In this document: in pieces, positions 31,490-41,865 of the stretch
How positions within the stretch are numbered: the first letter of the stretch is position 1
Layout of the letters: every line of letters starts with the position of its first letter
Assembly: GCA_903632075.3 (NCBI GenBank)
Contig: CAHIKZ030005579.1
Span: 253,501 to 317,500, forward strand
Direction of reading: 5' to 3'
DNA: 64,000 bases
Origin: Acanthosepion pharaonis
Lineage: Eukaryota > Mollusca > Cephalopoda > Sepiida > Sepiidae
Made by a program: the position numbers and the translations under genes
The notes under the pieces: model-generated
Database searches by the model: none
Told to the model about the DNA's origin: nothing
What the model saw: only the letters and a program-made list of their open reading frames with translations

Positions 31490-33003
31490 ACAGCATGGAT
31501 CACTGAAGGTATTATATATCACCTACCAAAAACGGGCGAAATAGATGATCCATAAAATTATAGACCAATAACATGTCGGCCTACCACATATAAATTAATT
31601 ACGTCTGACTGTAATTACTCTTTTCTCAATGAAAACAACATTCTCCACCTTGAACTGAAAGGATAGCAAAGAGGCTCATATTTTTGTAACGATCGAATAC
31701 TGATAAATAAAATAAACCTGGAAAATTGCAGGTAAAATGTTAGAAGTCTCAGCACAGTTTGGATAAATTATCGTAAAGCCTTTGATAATGTGCGACACTC
31801 TTGTGTCCTTAAGTCATTAAAAATACACAGTCTCAGTGTTGATAATAATTCCTTAGATTTTCTTAGATATAACATGAGAATGCGAAAAGTCACATTATAC
31901 CTAAACCACACTAAAGGCACTGCCACTTCCAAACTTTTTGAATGTCCGACGAGGAATTTTTCAAAAAGACACCCTGTCATCTGCTGATTTGTCTGTCCGT
32001 AATCCCCTTTTCGCATAAACTAAACAGTAAAAACTAAGGATGCAAAATAAGTAACAATGTATTGGATCACTAATTCTACATGGATGACTTCAAACATTTT
32101 GCCAAAGACGACAATGATTTGAAGAGTATCCTCAATTCTGTAAAATGTTTCAATGATGACATAGTTATGGATTCCGGATTAGATAAAGCTGCAAAAGTAA
32201 CATCCAAGAAGGGGAGAATTACAGAAACACACTCAATAGATTTAGATTTTGTTTTTTCGCAAAGATGAGGGAACTGGAACAAGAAGAAGCCTATAAATAC
32301 CAAAGAGTCAGCGAAGAAGATGGAATACGAAATGAAGGAGAACAAGCCTATAAATATGTAGGTGTCAGCGAAGAAGATGGAATACGAAATGAAGGAAAAC
32401 TAGCCTATAAATATGTAGGTGTCAGCGAAGAAGATGGAATAGCCTATAAAAATGAAGAAGGACGAAAACAAGCCTATAAATATGTAGGTGTCAGCGAAGA
32501 AGATGGAATACGAAATGAAGGAGAACAAGCCTATAAATATGTAGGTGTCAGCGAAGAAGATGGAATACGAAATGAAGGAGAACTAGACTATAAATATGTA
32601 GGTGTCAGCGAAGAAGATGGAATACGAAATGAAGGAGAACTAGCCTATAAATATATAGGTGTCAGCGAAAAAGATGGAATACAACATCAACAAATGAACG
32701 AAAAAGTCAGTCAAGAATACTACAGGTATGTTTGTCTGGTTGAATTCACAAAACAGGATATCAGCCATAAACACTTTGACTGTCCCTGTGGTACAATACT
32801 GTTTCACCAACCTTAACTGGACCATAACTGGCACCAAATGAATGGATGTAAAAACGAGAAAGCTCCTCACTTGATACTTCATGCATCATGCTAAAGCTGA
32901 TGTTCCTCATCTGTATGTGTCCAGATCCGAAGGAGACAGATGATTATTTCAACTAGAACAGTCTTACGAAACTACAACAATCGGTCTTCAAGGATACCTA
33001 TAA
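31490..33003 (+). pseudogene. Non-LTR retrotransposon RT with an internal 19-residue repeat expansion
   Basis: LINE RT relic (R2-like in my judgement). Blocks in order: GIIYHLPKTGEIDDP and NYRPITCRPTTYK (31510-31590), RILINKINLENCR (31705), motif A WINYRKAFDNVRHS (31760), FLRYNMRMRKVTLYLNHTKG (31855), motif C region YMDDFKHFAKDDNDLK (32078; YMDD kept), DSGLDKAAKVTSKKG, then the thumb ELEQEEAYKY. At this point the sequence expands into seven in-frame units of AYKYVGVSEEDGIRNEGEQ before resuming DGIQHQQMNEKVSQEYYRYV (32680). Downstream, in other frames: AINTLTVPVVQYCF (32790), MDVKTRKLLT (32848) and KADVPHLYVSRSEGDR (32893). Stops and shifts lie outside the repeat. Confidence 0.8.
32289..32700 (+). 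repeat. 57-bp coding-frame tandem repeat inside the RT
   Basis: Unit starts at 32289, 32346, 32403, 32472, 32529, 32586 and 32643. Spacing is 57 bp except one of 69 bp, where a 12-bp insertion (still a multiple of 3) adds residues around AYKNEEGRK. The frame is open from 32265 to 32816. Confidence 0.95.
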
Positions 33004-33011
33004 TCTACAGA

Positions 33012-33200
33012 AAATACTGAATAAAGTCTCATTTTCCTTTCATGTTCTTTGACACAGAACATCATCCAGATTTTATTTTTACTGAATAAAGTCTCATTTT
33101 CCTTTCATGTTCTTTGTCACAGAACATCATCCAGATTTTATTTTTACTGAATAAAGTCACATTTTTCTTTCATGTTCTTTGACACAGAACATCATCAAAA
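33012..33200. repeat. 66-bp tandem repeat, three units
   Basis: Units of tactgaataaagtctcattt, tcctttcatgttctttgaca, cagaacatcatccagatttt. Nearly identical, so young. Directly follows the LINE relic. Confidence 0.9.
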
Positions 33201-33229
33201 AAATGGATACCAGCAAATTCAGAAGAGAA

Positions 33230-33923
33230 TTTCAAGTGGGTGAAGTTGATTCCAGTTGTGAGTGGAGCCCTCGGATTAATTGGAAAATGTTCTGATAGAC
33301 TTGTGGCGGACCTGGTAGTAAACTGCTTGATTCCAACGGACTCCCCAGAAGGAAGGATGTGGCACAAGTCCGACTTTTATGTGTGGCGAAACCAAGACCG
33401 TAGGGCCAGGCAAAATTCCTGGTAGACCCCGCATATACGTGGTCGGGTGTGTCTACCTCCCCAGACGTAACTTTGTCCGTAGGCATAGCCTCGTCTGGGT
33501 TCCTCTGCCCAACGGTTCGACAAGTCAGCCACGAGCCTGGCAGCCAACTGCCTGACTTCGACGGACTGGTATTTATCGGTCGCCCAACTGCGAACTAAAT
33601 CGGACACAACGTCAAGTTTACCGTGGGGAGCCCGAGCGTTTCCACCCGGGTCACTGGTCAAAATTTACCCAGCACCCGCAAAATCGGGCTCGGGTACAGT
33701 ACTGCCCTGTTTTTCTCAGCCGAGTCTCTATCCGAAGACAGAGCTCAGACTGAGTCATCCTCCACCCGAAGACGGAGGTCTTGTCACCCTCTACCCGAAG
33801 ACAGAGAGGTCTTGTCTTGTCTTGTCGCGAGCCTGGGACAAACTTCGACGGACTTTTGACTTACTTTAGTTCTTTGCCTACTTATTTTGTGTTACCGGGG
33901 ATGTATTATTTACTCCACAACAA
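33230..33923 (+). repeat. LTR-like dispersed repeat, longest copy
   Basis: GC-richer than its surroundings. Contains an internal repetition about 227 bp apart (acttgtggcggacctggtag at 33300; agtcagccacgagcctggca at 33525; a third partial at 33830, cgcgagcctgggacaa) and three short gaagacagag(a/c) units at 33735-33815. The end ...tttactccacaaca at 33923 resembles ends at 14505 and 57990. Related sequence lies at 14105-14505, 34860-35295 (opposite strand for part of it) and 57650-57990. No coding sequence. Confidence 0.5.
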
Positions 33924-34019
33924 CTGTGTTTCTTACTTTTCAATATAATAAAATAAACTGCATTACTATTTAACTGACTCTCGTATATTTTCCAACAAGG
34001 CCACAAACGAAAAACATAG

Positions 34020-34195
34020 AAAATCCCGCCATTGAATATTTTACGAAGAATAAGGTTAGAGAAATTGAATGGTTTTTTCAATCGGCTGACCTAAATCCAA
34101 TCGAACAATTGAAAGACGAATGAAAAAATGCCCTTCATAATTGGGAAGCCATGGAATCTGGGCGATTTTGAACGATTCTGCATTGAAAATGACCG
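34020..34195 (+). pseudogene. Tc1-like transposase, C-terminal remnant
   Basis: Plus frame reads REIEWFFQSADLNPIEQLKD (family: WPPQSPDLNPIEHLW), with the last catalytic Glu preserved, then a stop and LHNWEAME. Only about 50 codons remain. A different lineage from the element at 7367-8202. Confidence 0.7.
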
Positions 34196-34499
34196 AGAAT
34201 ACCCGTGGATGGATGCAGAAACCATATCAAATGTTAAAGAAAATGTCTTTTAGCGTTGATCGATAGCATAGAAACCTTAACTAAGCATTACTTGAGGCAG
34301 TCGAATACTGATGCAAAACCTATTGTATTAAAGTATTGATAATTATAGAAGTAATAACTTTAATTCTCTTTGAGTAGATAAGCTTTATCAAATCAATATC
34401 GGAATGAATAATCGAAAAAAAAGAAGAAAAATAATCTAAAATGTTGAATGCTTTTCCATACAAATTTCTGCAAAATGATACATTAACCTCAATGATTAG
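34196..34499. other. AT-rich, nothing recognised
   Basis: No recognisable feature. Confidence 0.3.
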
Positions 34500-34790
34500 T
34501 GGAGCCATGCTGATGACGTAAGTATTCATAGTTGGGATCAAAATACACTTGAACAAAAACTTCACACCCTTATCAAGTGCACCATGAAACCCGACTTAAA
34601 ACAAATATTTCCAAAACAGAAACTATGATCTGGAACTTGACTAACATCAGAGATGTCATATATCCTGAATCTATCATAACAATTCTGAATTATTAAATAC
34701 CAAACACTTTAAATACCTCGGCGTATAACGAATTTACTATATCACGAGTAGCATTGGCAGAACGGTGAATGAATGTGTAATGTTTCTGTT
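34500..34790 (+). pseudogene. LINE RT, motif C region (dead)
   Basis: HADDVSIHSWDQNTLEQKLH, a motif C with Y changed to H; then DVIYPESIITI and KYLGV-like residues. Homologous to 24430-24640. Confidence 0.65.
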
Positions 34791-34859
34791 GTAGTATACC
34801 TACGCACGATAATGGGTATATCCCCATTCACATAAATGGAGTAGTAAATACTGTATGTT

Positions 34860-35295
34860 GGTCTGTAGTTGGAGATTAGTCTCCAGCTGTACTCGTCAAA
34901 CTCTCTGCCTCCAAACAGAGAGGATCCCCAGAGGAGACTGTCGAAGGGCAGAGTCTCGTCTCGGTAAACAGCTACCCGACCTCGATTTATACAGGGTCTA
35001 CGAGGAATTTTTGGCAGAGCCTACAGACTCGGATAGCCTACATTATATCCGGCCTTGTGCCATAACTGACCGTGTGAGGCGGTTGGCAGATATCCTGCAA
35101 TTGGAGATTCGTCTCCAGCTGTTCAAGTCACACTCACTGCCTCCGGTCACAGAGGATCCCCAGGCTATGTCGAAGGGCAGAGTCTCGTTCCGGGAAACAG
35201 CTACCCGGCCCCGTTTTATACAGGGTCTATGGGGAATTTTTGGCTGTGTTTATGGGCTCGGATACCCAACATTAAATTCGGTTTGTGCCACATTC
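34860..35295. repeat. ~234-bp tandem repeat, two units
   Basis: Unit 1 starts ggagattagtctccagctgt (34869), unit 2 ggagattcgtctccagctgt (35103). Both continue cagaggatcccca, gtcgaagggcagagtctcgt, aaacagctacccg, tatacagggtctac/tatgg, ggaatttttggc and end gtgccat/gtgccac. The tatacagggtctac...ggaattttt block is the inverted counterpart of part of 33360-33470. One plus frame stays open through both units, with no recognised domain. Confidence 0.7.
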
Positions 35296-35475
35296 AGAGT
35301 TGTCCTTCTCCTAGACCAGTTGCCATCCAAGGCTATAGAACCCAGTCTATAGCTGAAAGGAAAGAAGAGGATTAATACATTCCCCAACGTAAGTGAGTGT
35401 AATGGATTCGACTGAAATTCGAAATCGGCTCTTCGATTCCTCAATCCGAACCGCTCTCCACCACTCCACCTCTTC

Positions 35476-35478
<3 letters not shown>
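35296..35478 (-). mobile_element. tRNA-derived SINE, long-tail subfamily
   Basis: Minus-strand copy: tail agagttgtccttctcctaga on plus, body ccaacgtaagtgagtg, B-box-like ttcgaatttcag read minus, head ctccaccactccacc on plus. Abuts (TA)n at its head. Confidence 0.7.

Positions 35479-35537
<59 letters not shown>
35479..35537. repeat. (TA)n microsatellite
   Basis: 59-bp TA tract at a SINE head. Confidence 0.95.
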
Positions 35538-35541
<4 letters not shown>

Positions 35542-36309
35542 TGGGCTTTGAAGACCAAGAACAACCACACTGTATGATCGGCTTAGTGGCGGCTTGATTG
35601 TCTCAGATTCTTCTTTAGCAGGAATCGGATTTATCTGACTCGGAAACACAGTCAGCGAAGTTCATAACATTTCGTTTTCAGGAGAAACTTGTAATTTAAA
35701 TTGTAAAATATGTGAGATGCCCCAAGCGATGCGAAAATAAAAGCAGCGATTTTATGCAGTCGTTACTCAATCCATACCTGTATTTTTATCGCTAAGATTC
35801 TTTTCCTGCCTTTTTTTTTTTTTTTTAACATGGAACCACACAGTCGGTTCTTAAAAGAAACGATCGATTTATTTTTTCTTATTTTTTTTATTTTTTAAAT
35901 ATCAAAATTAAAATTAAAAAATAAAATTATTTTTTCCTATTCTTCTTCATCCAATCATTAAGTATTAATTCGGTTCAATAGATGTACTGACTTGGAGGTC
36001 CGCCTCATGTCACAGTTCATAAAAAGACATTCATTGTTTTTGACGTTTCCTGTGGTCTGCAGTTCTTATCAAGGTGAGTAATTTCTATAGATTTTCGTAA
36101 GGTTAATAAAACTTTTTATATGATTCCTATATTTTTTCATTGTGATAGTTTTTAATTTTATTTCTCGTGTTTTATTGTGATAATTCGTGTCTTCTTTATT
36201 CCTTTCTTGCAATATTTTGATTTTAATTCTCAATACTTTGGAAAATACTTAATTTAATACTTAATTTATTTAATATTATATAATATTATTTTATATACTT
36301 ATATATTTA
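35538..36309. other. AT-rich, nothing recognised
   Basis: Low-complexity T/A stretches at 35812-35940 and 36100-36310. No recognised element. Confidence 0.35.
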
Positions 36310-36812
36310 AGCAACTGTTAGAATCGAATTTGAGGTTACATCTAGCCAATTCAAGTGTGAATTGAGGAGACTTCGCCGCCATTTTAGTACTGCATTTAAA
36401 TGAATAAAGTCTAGGTACCATATCGAAGAGATCATCCGAACAATTACCATGTAAATAGTTATAGAAAAGGCATAGGAAAGCTACATTACAGCGGTAGGTA
36501 GGTGACTAAAACAGAGACGCCAGGTCATGACCAATAACATAGCAGATTCTTCTTTAGATTTTATCAAGGAGCTCTAGATATATATAATAGGAGCACCAGA
36601 CCATGTGCAACAGCAATATTCAAAGCATGGACGAAGAGTAGACTTATAAATATGTAAGAAAGATTTTGGCGGGAAAAAATTGTTTAGCACGACACAGTGA
36701 ACTTTCTTAGCTGCAGACTTAGTAATGAATTCAGTATAATCTTTCGACTTCCTGTGAGCTGACAACGTTAGTCCGGGAAGGAGCAGGGAATCACTCTTCT
36801 GGAGGTTAGCAT
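36310..36812 (-). pseudogene. Jockey/CR1-like LINE RT, thumb and tail
   Basis: Minus strand: PGLTLSAHRKSKDYTEFITK, SAAKKV, then FPPKSFLHIYKSTLRPCFEY, CTWSGAPIIY and downstream LNSHLNWLDVTSNS. Same block as 19835-20050 and 25250-25545. Best-preserved copy of this block (about 60 open codons). Confidence 0.75.
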
Positions 36813-36813
36813 C

Positions 36814-36816
<3 letters not shown>

Positions 36817-36876
<60 letters not shown>
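36817..36876. repeat. (TA)n microsatellite
   Basis: 60-bp TA tract, outer left border of an inverted-repeat structure. Confidence 0.95.
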
Positions 36877-36879
<3 letters not shown>

Positions 36880-37562
36880 TATGCAAATTTAGGTAATCCG
36901 TATGGGTAGACCTGAGGAGGATGATATCCAGAGAGCTCAATGTAAAATTCAGAGCAGATATGTTTGAATAAAAAGACAGACCACGTTAAGATTCCATGTA
37001 ATAAGTTATTTCACCATAACCCCTTTAACAGGGTTCTGGATCATCAGACTTTACTTCCAAATGCTGAAATGAAAAATGAATTTCAAATTAATTTCTTCGT
37101 AGATTGTTTTAACATTTAGATATTTATCAAACCTTAACCTCCCAAATATGCACGTTAAAGTAACGCGAACTGACAGCGTCTAAGAATTTGAATGAAACCT
37201 GTCGTGTAATTTATTGGGGTTGTTGTAACGTCTTCCTTTAATGTCGTTCTTATCATTCACCCCTTAGCCACCTTTATCTAGAGACGAGACGCGTTAAATT
37301 TGAGCAACATCCAGCCGACACACTGGGGTTAAAATAGGAAACTAAAATGATACATATGACACACTCATATCCTCTCTCCCACCTCACTTCCTCACTTCGT
37401 TAACTTTACGTATACTTGATGAGGTCCGTCAAAAACGTGTGAATTTCTTTTCATTTTTCATTTCAGCTTTTGGAAGTAAAGTCTGATGATCCAGAACCCT
37501 GTTAAAGGGGTTATGGTGAAATAGCTTATTGCATGGAATCTTATAGTGGTCTGTCTTTTATT

Positions 37563-37564
<2 letters not shown>
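36877..37564. repeat. Inverted pair of PLE-type ends bounded by (TA)n
   Basis: Left arm about 36960-37085 and right arm 37455-37564 are inverted copies: gacagaccac, ttatttcaccataacccc, aacagggttctggatcatca, gactttacttcc, aagctgaaatgaaaaatga. The left arm has an extra outer 80 bp (ggtaatccgtatgggtagac) homologous to 4735. A spacer of about 370 bp (37086-37454) is unrelated. Both ends abut (TA)n. Confidence 0.75.
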
Positions 37565-37608
<44 letters not shown>

Positions 37609-37715
37609 ATAATATTAGTGGTAAATATACATACATATGCAATCATATGTCTAAAATATCGAAATATATATACATACATACATACACATACATGTATATA
37701 TATTTGTATAAAAAA
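37565..37715. repeat. (TA)n and (TACA)n microsatellites
   Basis: TA tract 37565-37606, then a degenerate tacatacatacacatac stretch to about 37700. Confidence 0.9.
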
Positions 37716-37785
37716 TAATTCCAAGAGGATAGAATCCAGGTAGAACTCAATGTCCAGGACAGAGTAAGGATATAATAAAAAGGCT
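37716..37785 (-). repeat. PLE-end fragment
   Basis: Inverted homologue of 8905-8985: ccaagaggatagaatccagg, tagaactcaatg, aggcttaaacactaatattc. Confidence 0.55.
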
Positions 37786-37789
37786 TAAA

Positions 37790-38060
37790 CACTAATATTC
37801 CAGAAAATGACAATAGAAAGGATAAGAAAAAGACAGCTGAAATTCCTTAGACACATACTGAGGAAGAACGGTTTGGAAAACTTAACCCTCACGAGGCATA
37901 TCGAAAGCAGGGGAGATAGGGGAAGGCAACGAGCCAATTACCTAAAGGTCTTATGTGAATAGATAACGGAATGGTAGAGGCCTTAAACGTTGTGGCAAAC
38001 CCTCCTACGATAGAAGGAACTCTTCCTCCTCTCATAAATACTAACTGCGTGACTTCCTAA
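37790..38060 (+). pseudogene. RTE-like LINE, C-terminal domain
   Basis: Plus frame: KKRQLKFLRHILRKNGLENL, TLTRHIESRGDRGRQRANYL, KVLCE, then a stop and a shifted continuation. Same domain as 39555-39935 on the other strand. A two-minisatellite element begins 8 bp after its end. Confidence 0.7.
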
Positions 38061-38067
38061 CGGAGCT

Positions 38068-38651
38068 CGTCCTGGGTATGACGATAAACTACATCCGCGT
38101 CCTGGGTAAGACGATAAACTACATCCGCGTCCTGGGTAAGACGATACATTACGTTCAACAGCAAGCATCTTGCTTAGCTTTTGGAATGCTTCTCATGCTA
38201 GTCTCGGGATGACAATCTCGGCTGACATGAAATGGAAAGGAGGTTTTGAGGAGCGTGGAACCACCTCTTAATTGTTGGTGTTCCCAGGTCCACCCTGACC
38301 TGGGGTGGTAGCACCTGTTAGGGTCCCAGCTAGGGACAAATAGTTAACAACCAAACTTGTGTAAAAATAGGTTTTAATACCAGAAATACTTTGTAATAAA
38401 AAATATTACCTACAATAATTTTTGAAAGAGAAATTATTATTATTATTATTATTATTAATTTTATTTTAAAAAATACCAGCAATACAAAGAGTTATACATT
38501 TTTTGAGAAAAATTTGAGCAGCTATAGATTTCTTCAAGGAAAAATATTCCCAGAAATAGATTTTTGAAAAAAAATAGATTATCAGCAATAAAAATTTTGT
38601 CGACATTAAATAACCTATTGAAGTTGATATGCTGTAAACCAAACCAAACCA
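38068..38651 (+). mobile_element. Two-minisatellite element, copy 2
   Basis: Same order as copy 1: three minisatellite A units (38068-38157), joint caacagcaagcat, middle region (aggaggttttgaggagcgtg, ccaggtccaccctgacct, gggtcccagctagg), degenerate minisatellite B (38370-38600) that includes an (ATT)n tract at 38437-38458, tail gacattaaataacctattga, gttgatatgc, (accaa)n. No convincing target-site duplication. Confidence 0.75.
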
Positions 38652-38677
38652 AAGCAATCCTTGAGCAGCCGAGACGC

Positions 38678-38821
38678 AGTGTTACCTGATCGTTCAGACG
38701 TACACTTTCTATCTGCTTATTACTAATCTTGCTTTGTATATATCTGTTATTACAATAAACTTGTTCAACCGACCTTCGTCCTTTATGTCTTTCTTTTCTG
38801 GACCCTAAACAGGCCACAACA
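38678..38821 (+). repeat. Possible LTR 3' part
   Basis: Ends ctaaacaggccacaacatt and contains ttacaataaacttgttcaac (an aataaa signal), like the small LTR ends at 19112 and 19407. The start tgttacctgatcg could be the 5' TG. Not enough to assign. Confidence 0.4.
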
Positions 38822-39334
38822 TTAAAAAGGGAGAAAAACTGCTAAGAACCGCACGAGATAGAAAGCTGTGGAGAGTCAGAATTCGGTACAAAATAAATTA
38901 ATAAGGATTGACATATCATAAAACGAACCAATCTAACTAGGTGTGGAGTAATGGTTCGTGAAACTAGACTGGTTGACCGTTAATTCTTAGTGGTGGCAGT
39001 GAATTCAATGGGGGCCCGATACAAAATTCATCTTTAAAAAGGAATGACATGTTACAACATCCACCGACGTAACATTGAATTATAAATAACACGAATGGGC
39101 AGAAATATTTAATCAAATTATCTAAAATTTTCATTTCAATATTAATGTCATCTTCAATTGTTTATAACCTAAGTGTGGTAGGCGACCCAACGGATCATGT
39201 GTCGTCTGGTTTTGAATAAAAAAAATATTTCGTCATTATGCGCTTACCTAGAGACCTTCAGCCGAAAAGACAAAACTAAATAGTAATTGAAATTAAAAAA
39301 ATAATAACTGTCTATATTTCTGAGATGAGGTATT
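38822..39334. other. Nothing recognised
   Basis: Mixed AT-rich sequence without recognised element. Confidence 0.3.
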
Positions 39335-39515
39335 ATGTACACTATTTACATTATTCGGACTATTGACCTCATCTTTGTCACCATATTTATTACAACGTTT
39401 CGGCCGTCGTACGCTCCGACCTTCTTCAGGTGGTTCGACATTCCAATCACCTGAAGAAGGCCGTTGTAATAAATATGGCGACAAAGATGAGGACAATAGT
39501 CCGAATAATAAAAAA
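39335..39515. repeat. Palindrome of PLE-type ends
   Basis: Arms about 39342-39430 and 39443-39512 pair: attattcggactatt, cctcatctttgtc, atatttattacaacg, gaccttcttcaggtg against their inverted copies. The left arm has an extra block (tttcggccgtcgtacgctcc) missing from the right. An A-run follows. Related single copy at 22262-22440. Confidence 0.8.
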
Positions 39516-39554
39516 AAAAAAAAAAAATAAAATAAAGTCTAGAATATAGCAGAA

Positions 39555-39935
39555 CAATGTGCTGTCCCCCGCCCCGGGACATGGGCAGCCATAACTCTCC
39601 ACAACTTCCTATCTTTTGTAGTTCTTAGTAAGAGTTGTATTGGTGGGGGGCATTCATTTTAATTTCTGTTTTGCCACCCATAAACATAAACTCGTTAGGT
39701 AGTTTGTTCACTGCTTTCTCTTGTCTATCCTGCATTCAATATGACATGTGAGTGACAAATTCTCCAAGCCCTCTTTCCTCATTAAGTACCCTAGAAATTT
39801 CAACTGTTTCTATCTTAAGTACAAGCCCTTTTTAATTTTCCTTAAAACATTCACTTTACTCATATATTCAGTCCTTGGTATTCTCAGCATCCTTCTGTAG
39901 AACCACATTTCTGTTCTTCAAATGTCTTCTTCGTT
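39555..39935 (-). pseudogene. RTE-like LINE, C-terminal domain
   Basis: Minus strand: MWFYRRMLRIPRTEYMSKVN, then KQLKFLGYLMRKEGLENLSL, TCHIE, TNYLTSLCLWVAKQ and EVVESYGC. A nearly complete C-terminal domain with a few stops. Same family as 37790-38060 and 24840-25050. Confidence 0.75.
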
Positions 39936-40344
39936 ATTATTACGCATTATTATTATTATTATCATTGAGTGACTATCTGGGCAACAATCTCTCTCTCATA
40001 CATGTTTAATGAAAAATGACCAACAAAGTATTTCTGTAATGTTTTTACTATGTTTCATCGTGTGTGCAAACAAAATAGTTAATGCCTTGTGGATGGAAAT
40101 TATTTCTAACAATCATTGTACGTTCAGATTGCTTTCGCTAAATCTGTTTTTCATTTTCAAGGATTCGGGTTTTGCTATTAACCCTGCGTTAGTCACCTTT
40201 GATTTCCAAAAGCTGATAGTCACCTGGGTTGTAGCCTCCCATGATAGCTGAGCTACAAATGTGCCACGCCGCGTGCTACATACGCTTACCGAGTCAGTGG
40301 ACTATGGGAAGAAAGCAAAGAAACAAGTCACCAACTAGTATACC

Positions 40345-40347
<3 letters not shown>
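39936..40347. other. Nothing recognised; (ATT)n near 39950
   Basis: Short ATT triplet tract at 39940-39965; no gene features beyond a plain open frame of 80 codons without recognised domain. Confidence 0.3.

Positions 40348-40405
<58 letters not shown>
40348..40405. repeat. (TA)n microsatellite
   Basis: 58-bp TA tract. Confidence 0.95.
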
Positions 40406-40407
<2 letters not shown>

Positions 40408-40434
40408 ATAAATTTTTTTTATCGATTTTTGTCG

Positions 40435-40660
40435 ATTTTCAGACAAATATTTAGAAAATGTTTGTTTATAATAAACAGTATTAAACAACATTTACCGGCC
40501 TGAATGTGCGAGAAATTTTCAGAGAAAATATTCGTCCTCCAAAATTTCTATGAAAATTTTTCATCTGACATTCATATATGTGTGTGTGTGTAAATGCTGT
40601 TTAATGCTGTTTATTATAGAAAAAACAGAGCATTTACTTAAATATTTGTATCGATAAAAA
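40435..40660. repeat. Inverted repeat, about 25-bp arms
   Basis: ataataaacagtattaaaca, acatttac near 40470 and gtaaatgctgtttaatgct, gtttattat near 40590 are inverted copies with a loop of about 100 bp. A short (TG)n lies in the loop's right side. Confidence 0.7.
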
Positions 40661-40726
40661 GTTTGTATAAACATAAAAATGTCTTAAAATAATTGTCGGA
40701 CTTTGTCCATTTTATAATCTGTGACG

Positions 40727-40728
<2 letters not shown>

Positions 40729-40772
<44 letters not shown>

Positions 40773-40827
40773 TTGTTTAAAAATATGATTCTAGGACAAA
40801 ATGCTCATATTTTTAAACAAAAAATAT
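40729..40827. repeat. (TA)n plus near-perfect hairpin
   Basis: TA tract 40729-40767, then attttttgtttaaaaatatga (40768-) and tcatatttttaaacaaaaaa (to 40827), a hairpin with about 21-bp arms and a 17-bp loop. Confidence 0.85.
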
Positions 40828-40829
40828 TA

Positions 40830-40950
40830 TTATACGAAAAGCTCTATTTTCTGTATGGAGCACTGTCTTCTAAAAAATAAAAAAAAAATACTAAGGAACT
40901 CCGGATTATGCACCCAACGTGTTCTTTTTCTATTTTCTGCATACCTGCGC

Positions 40951-41024
<74 letters not shown>

Positions 41025-41130
41025 ATATATAGAAAATAGGAAGGAACTGGTTAGGTAAATAATCCAAAGAACCCTTAGTATTTTAGTTATTTTTTTAAAA
41101 ATAGTGCTCGATACAAAAGTAGAGCATAAA
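40830..41130. repeat. Inverted repeat centred on (TA)n(TG)n
   Basis: Left arm about 40850-40945 (gagcactgtcttctaaaaaa, atactaaggaactccggatt, tctattttct) and right arm about 41024-41130 (agaaaatagg, aatccaaagaacccttagta, ttaaaaatagtgctcg) pair across a TA/TG microsatellite at 40951-41021. Probably another inverted pair of PLE ends. Confidence 0.75.
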
Positions 41131-41149
41131 TATCTCATATATAATAAAT

Positions 41150-41262
41150 TAATTGATTTAAAATATGATAATTTTTTCCTGTTCTGTCACAGTTCTAACC
41201 ATGTTTCAAAAAAATAGAATTTGGGCCCTTAAAAAGCCCCGAATTTAATTTTGCAATTAAAT
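41150..41262 (+). repeat. Dispersed repeat end next to (TA)n
   Basis: Inverted homologue of 3625-3706. The (TA)n tract at 41281-41346 follows. Confidence 0.55.
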
Positions 41263-41278
41263 TAAAGTCTCTTCATTA

Positions 41279-41280
<2 letters not shown>

Positions 41281-41346
<66 letters not shown>
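41281..41346. repeat. (TA)n microsatellite
   Basis: 66-bp TA tract. Confidence 0.95.
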
Positions 41347-41349
<3 letters not shown>

Positions 41350-41384
41350 GAATTTTGTTTTTGTTCAATATGCTGTTCTATATG

Positions 41385-41865
41385 GCAGGACAAAATCTCC
41401 AACCCTGATCTTTTTATCAAATATGGAGTTGGTGGTATCGAATCCATTCTGATGCAATCTCAATACAGATAGGTTGGTCATGTCATCAGAATGACTGATA
41501 ATCGGATGCCGAAAATCCTCATGTATAGCCAGCTTTTTCATGGTAAGCGTAAGGTAGGCAGTCCTTGGTTACGCTTCAAGGATAAACTGAAATACAATTT
41601 AAATGTTGCAAACATCCCTATAGAGGAGTCCGAACTCGCTGTTGAAACCCAAGCAAAGTGGCACAACAACTGGTACCGAAGGTATGACTAACTTTGAAAA
41701 GAATCGTCTCAATTATCTGAGAGAATTAAGAACCAACACTAAATCTTGGGCCCATACATCAGCCCAGATGACAGTCAACCCTTTAACCTGTCCCTTGTGT
41801 GGACTTCTTTGTAAATCCTGTGTAGGATTGTGGTCTCATACGAGACATAAACATAAAAACTGAAC
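41385..41865 (+). pseudogene. LINE C-terminal domain with zinc-finger-like end
   Basis: Plus frame: QVGHVIRMTDNRMPKILMYS, QLFHGKRKVGSPWLRFKDKL, then a shift near 41680 to LNYLRELRTNTKSWAHT and TCPLCGLLCKSCVGLWSHTR, a CxxC...HxxxxH finger-like motif. This layout (RMxDxRxPK...GKRxxGxxxxRFKD...C2H2 end) is common in LINEs that carry a C-terminal nucleic-acid-binding finger. One of the better preserved coding pieces in the window. Confidence 0.75.

Noticed and set aside
34855..35352. A 165-residue protein over the 234-bp tandem repeat
   Set aside because: The frame follows the repeat through both units but has no recognised domain, runs into a SINE, and the sequence is related to non-coding LTR-like repeats.
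40009..40251. An 80-residue protein MKNDQQSISVMFLLCF...
   Set aside because: Starts with a signal-peptide-like stretch, but no upstream context, no cysteine pattern and no repeat of the frame elsewhere; not enough to call a gene.
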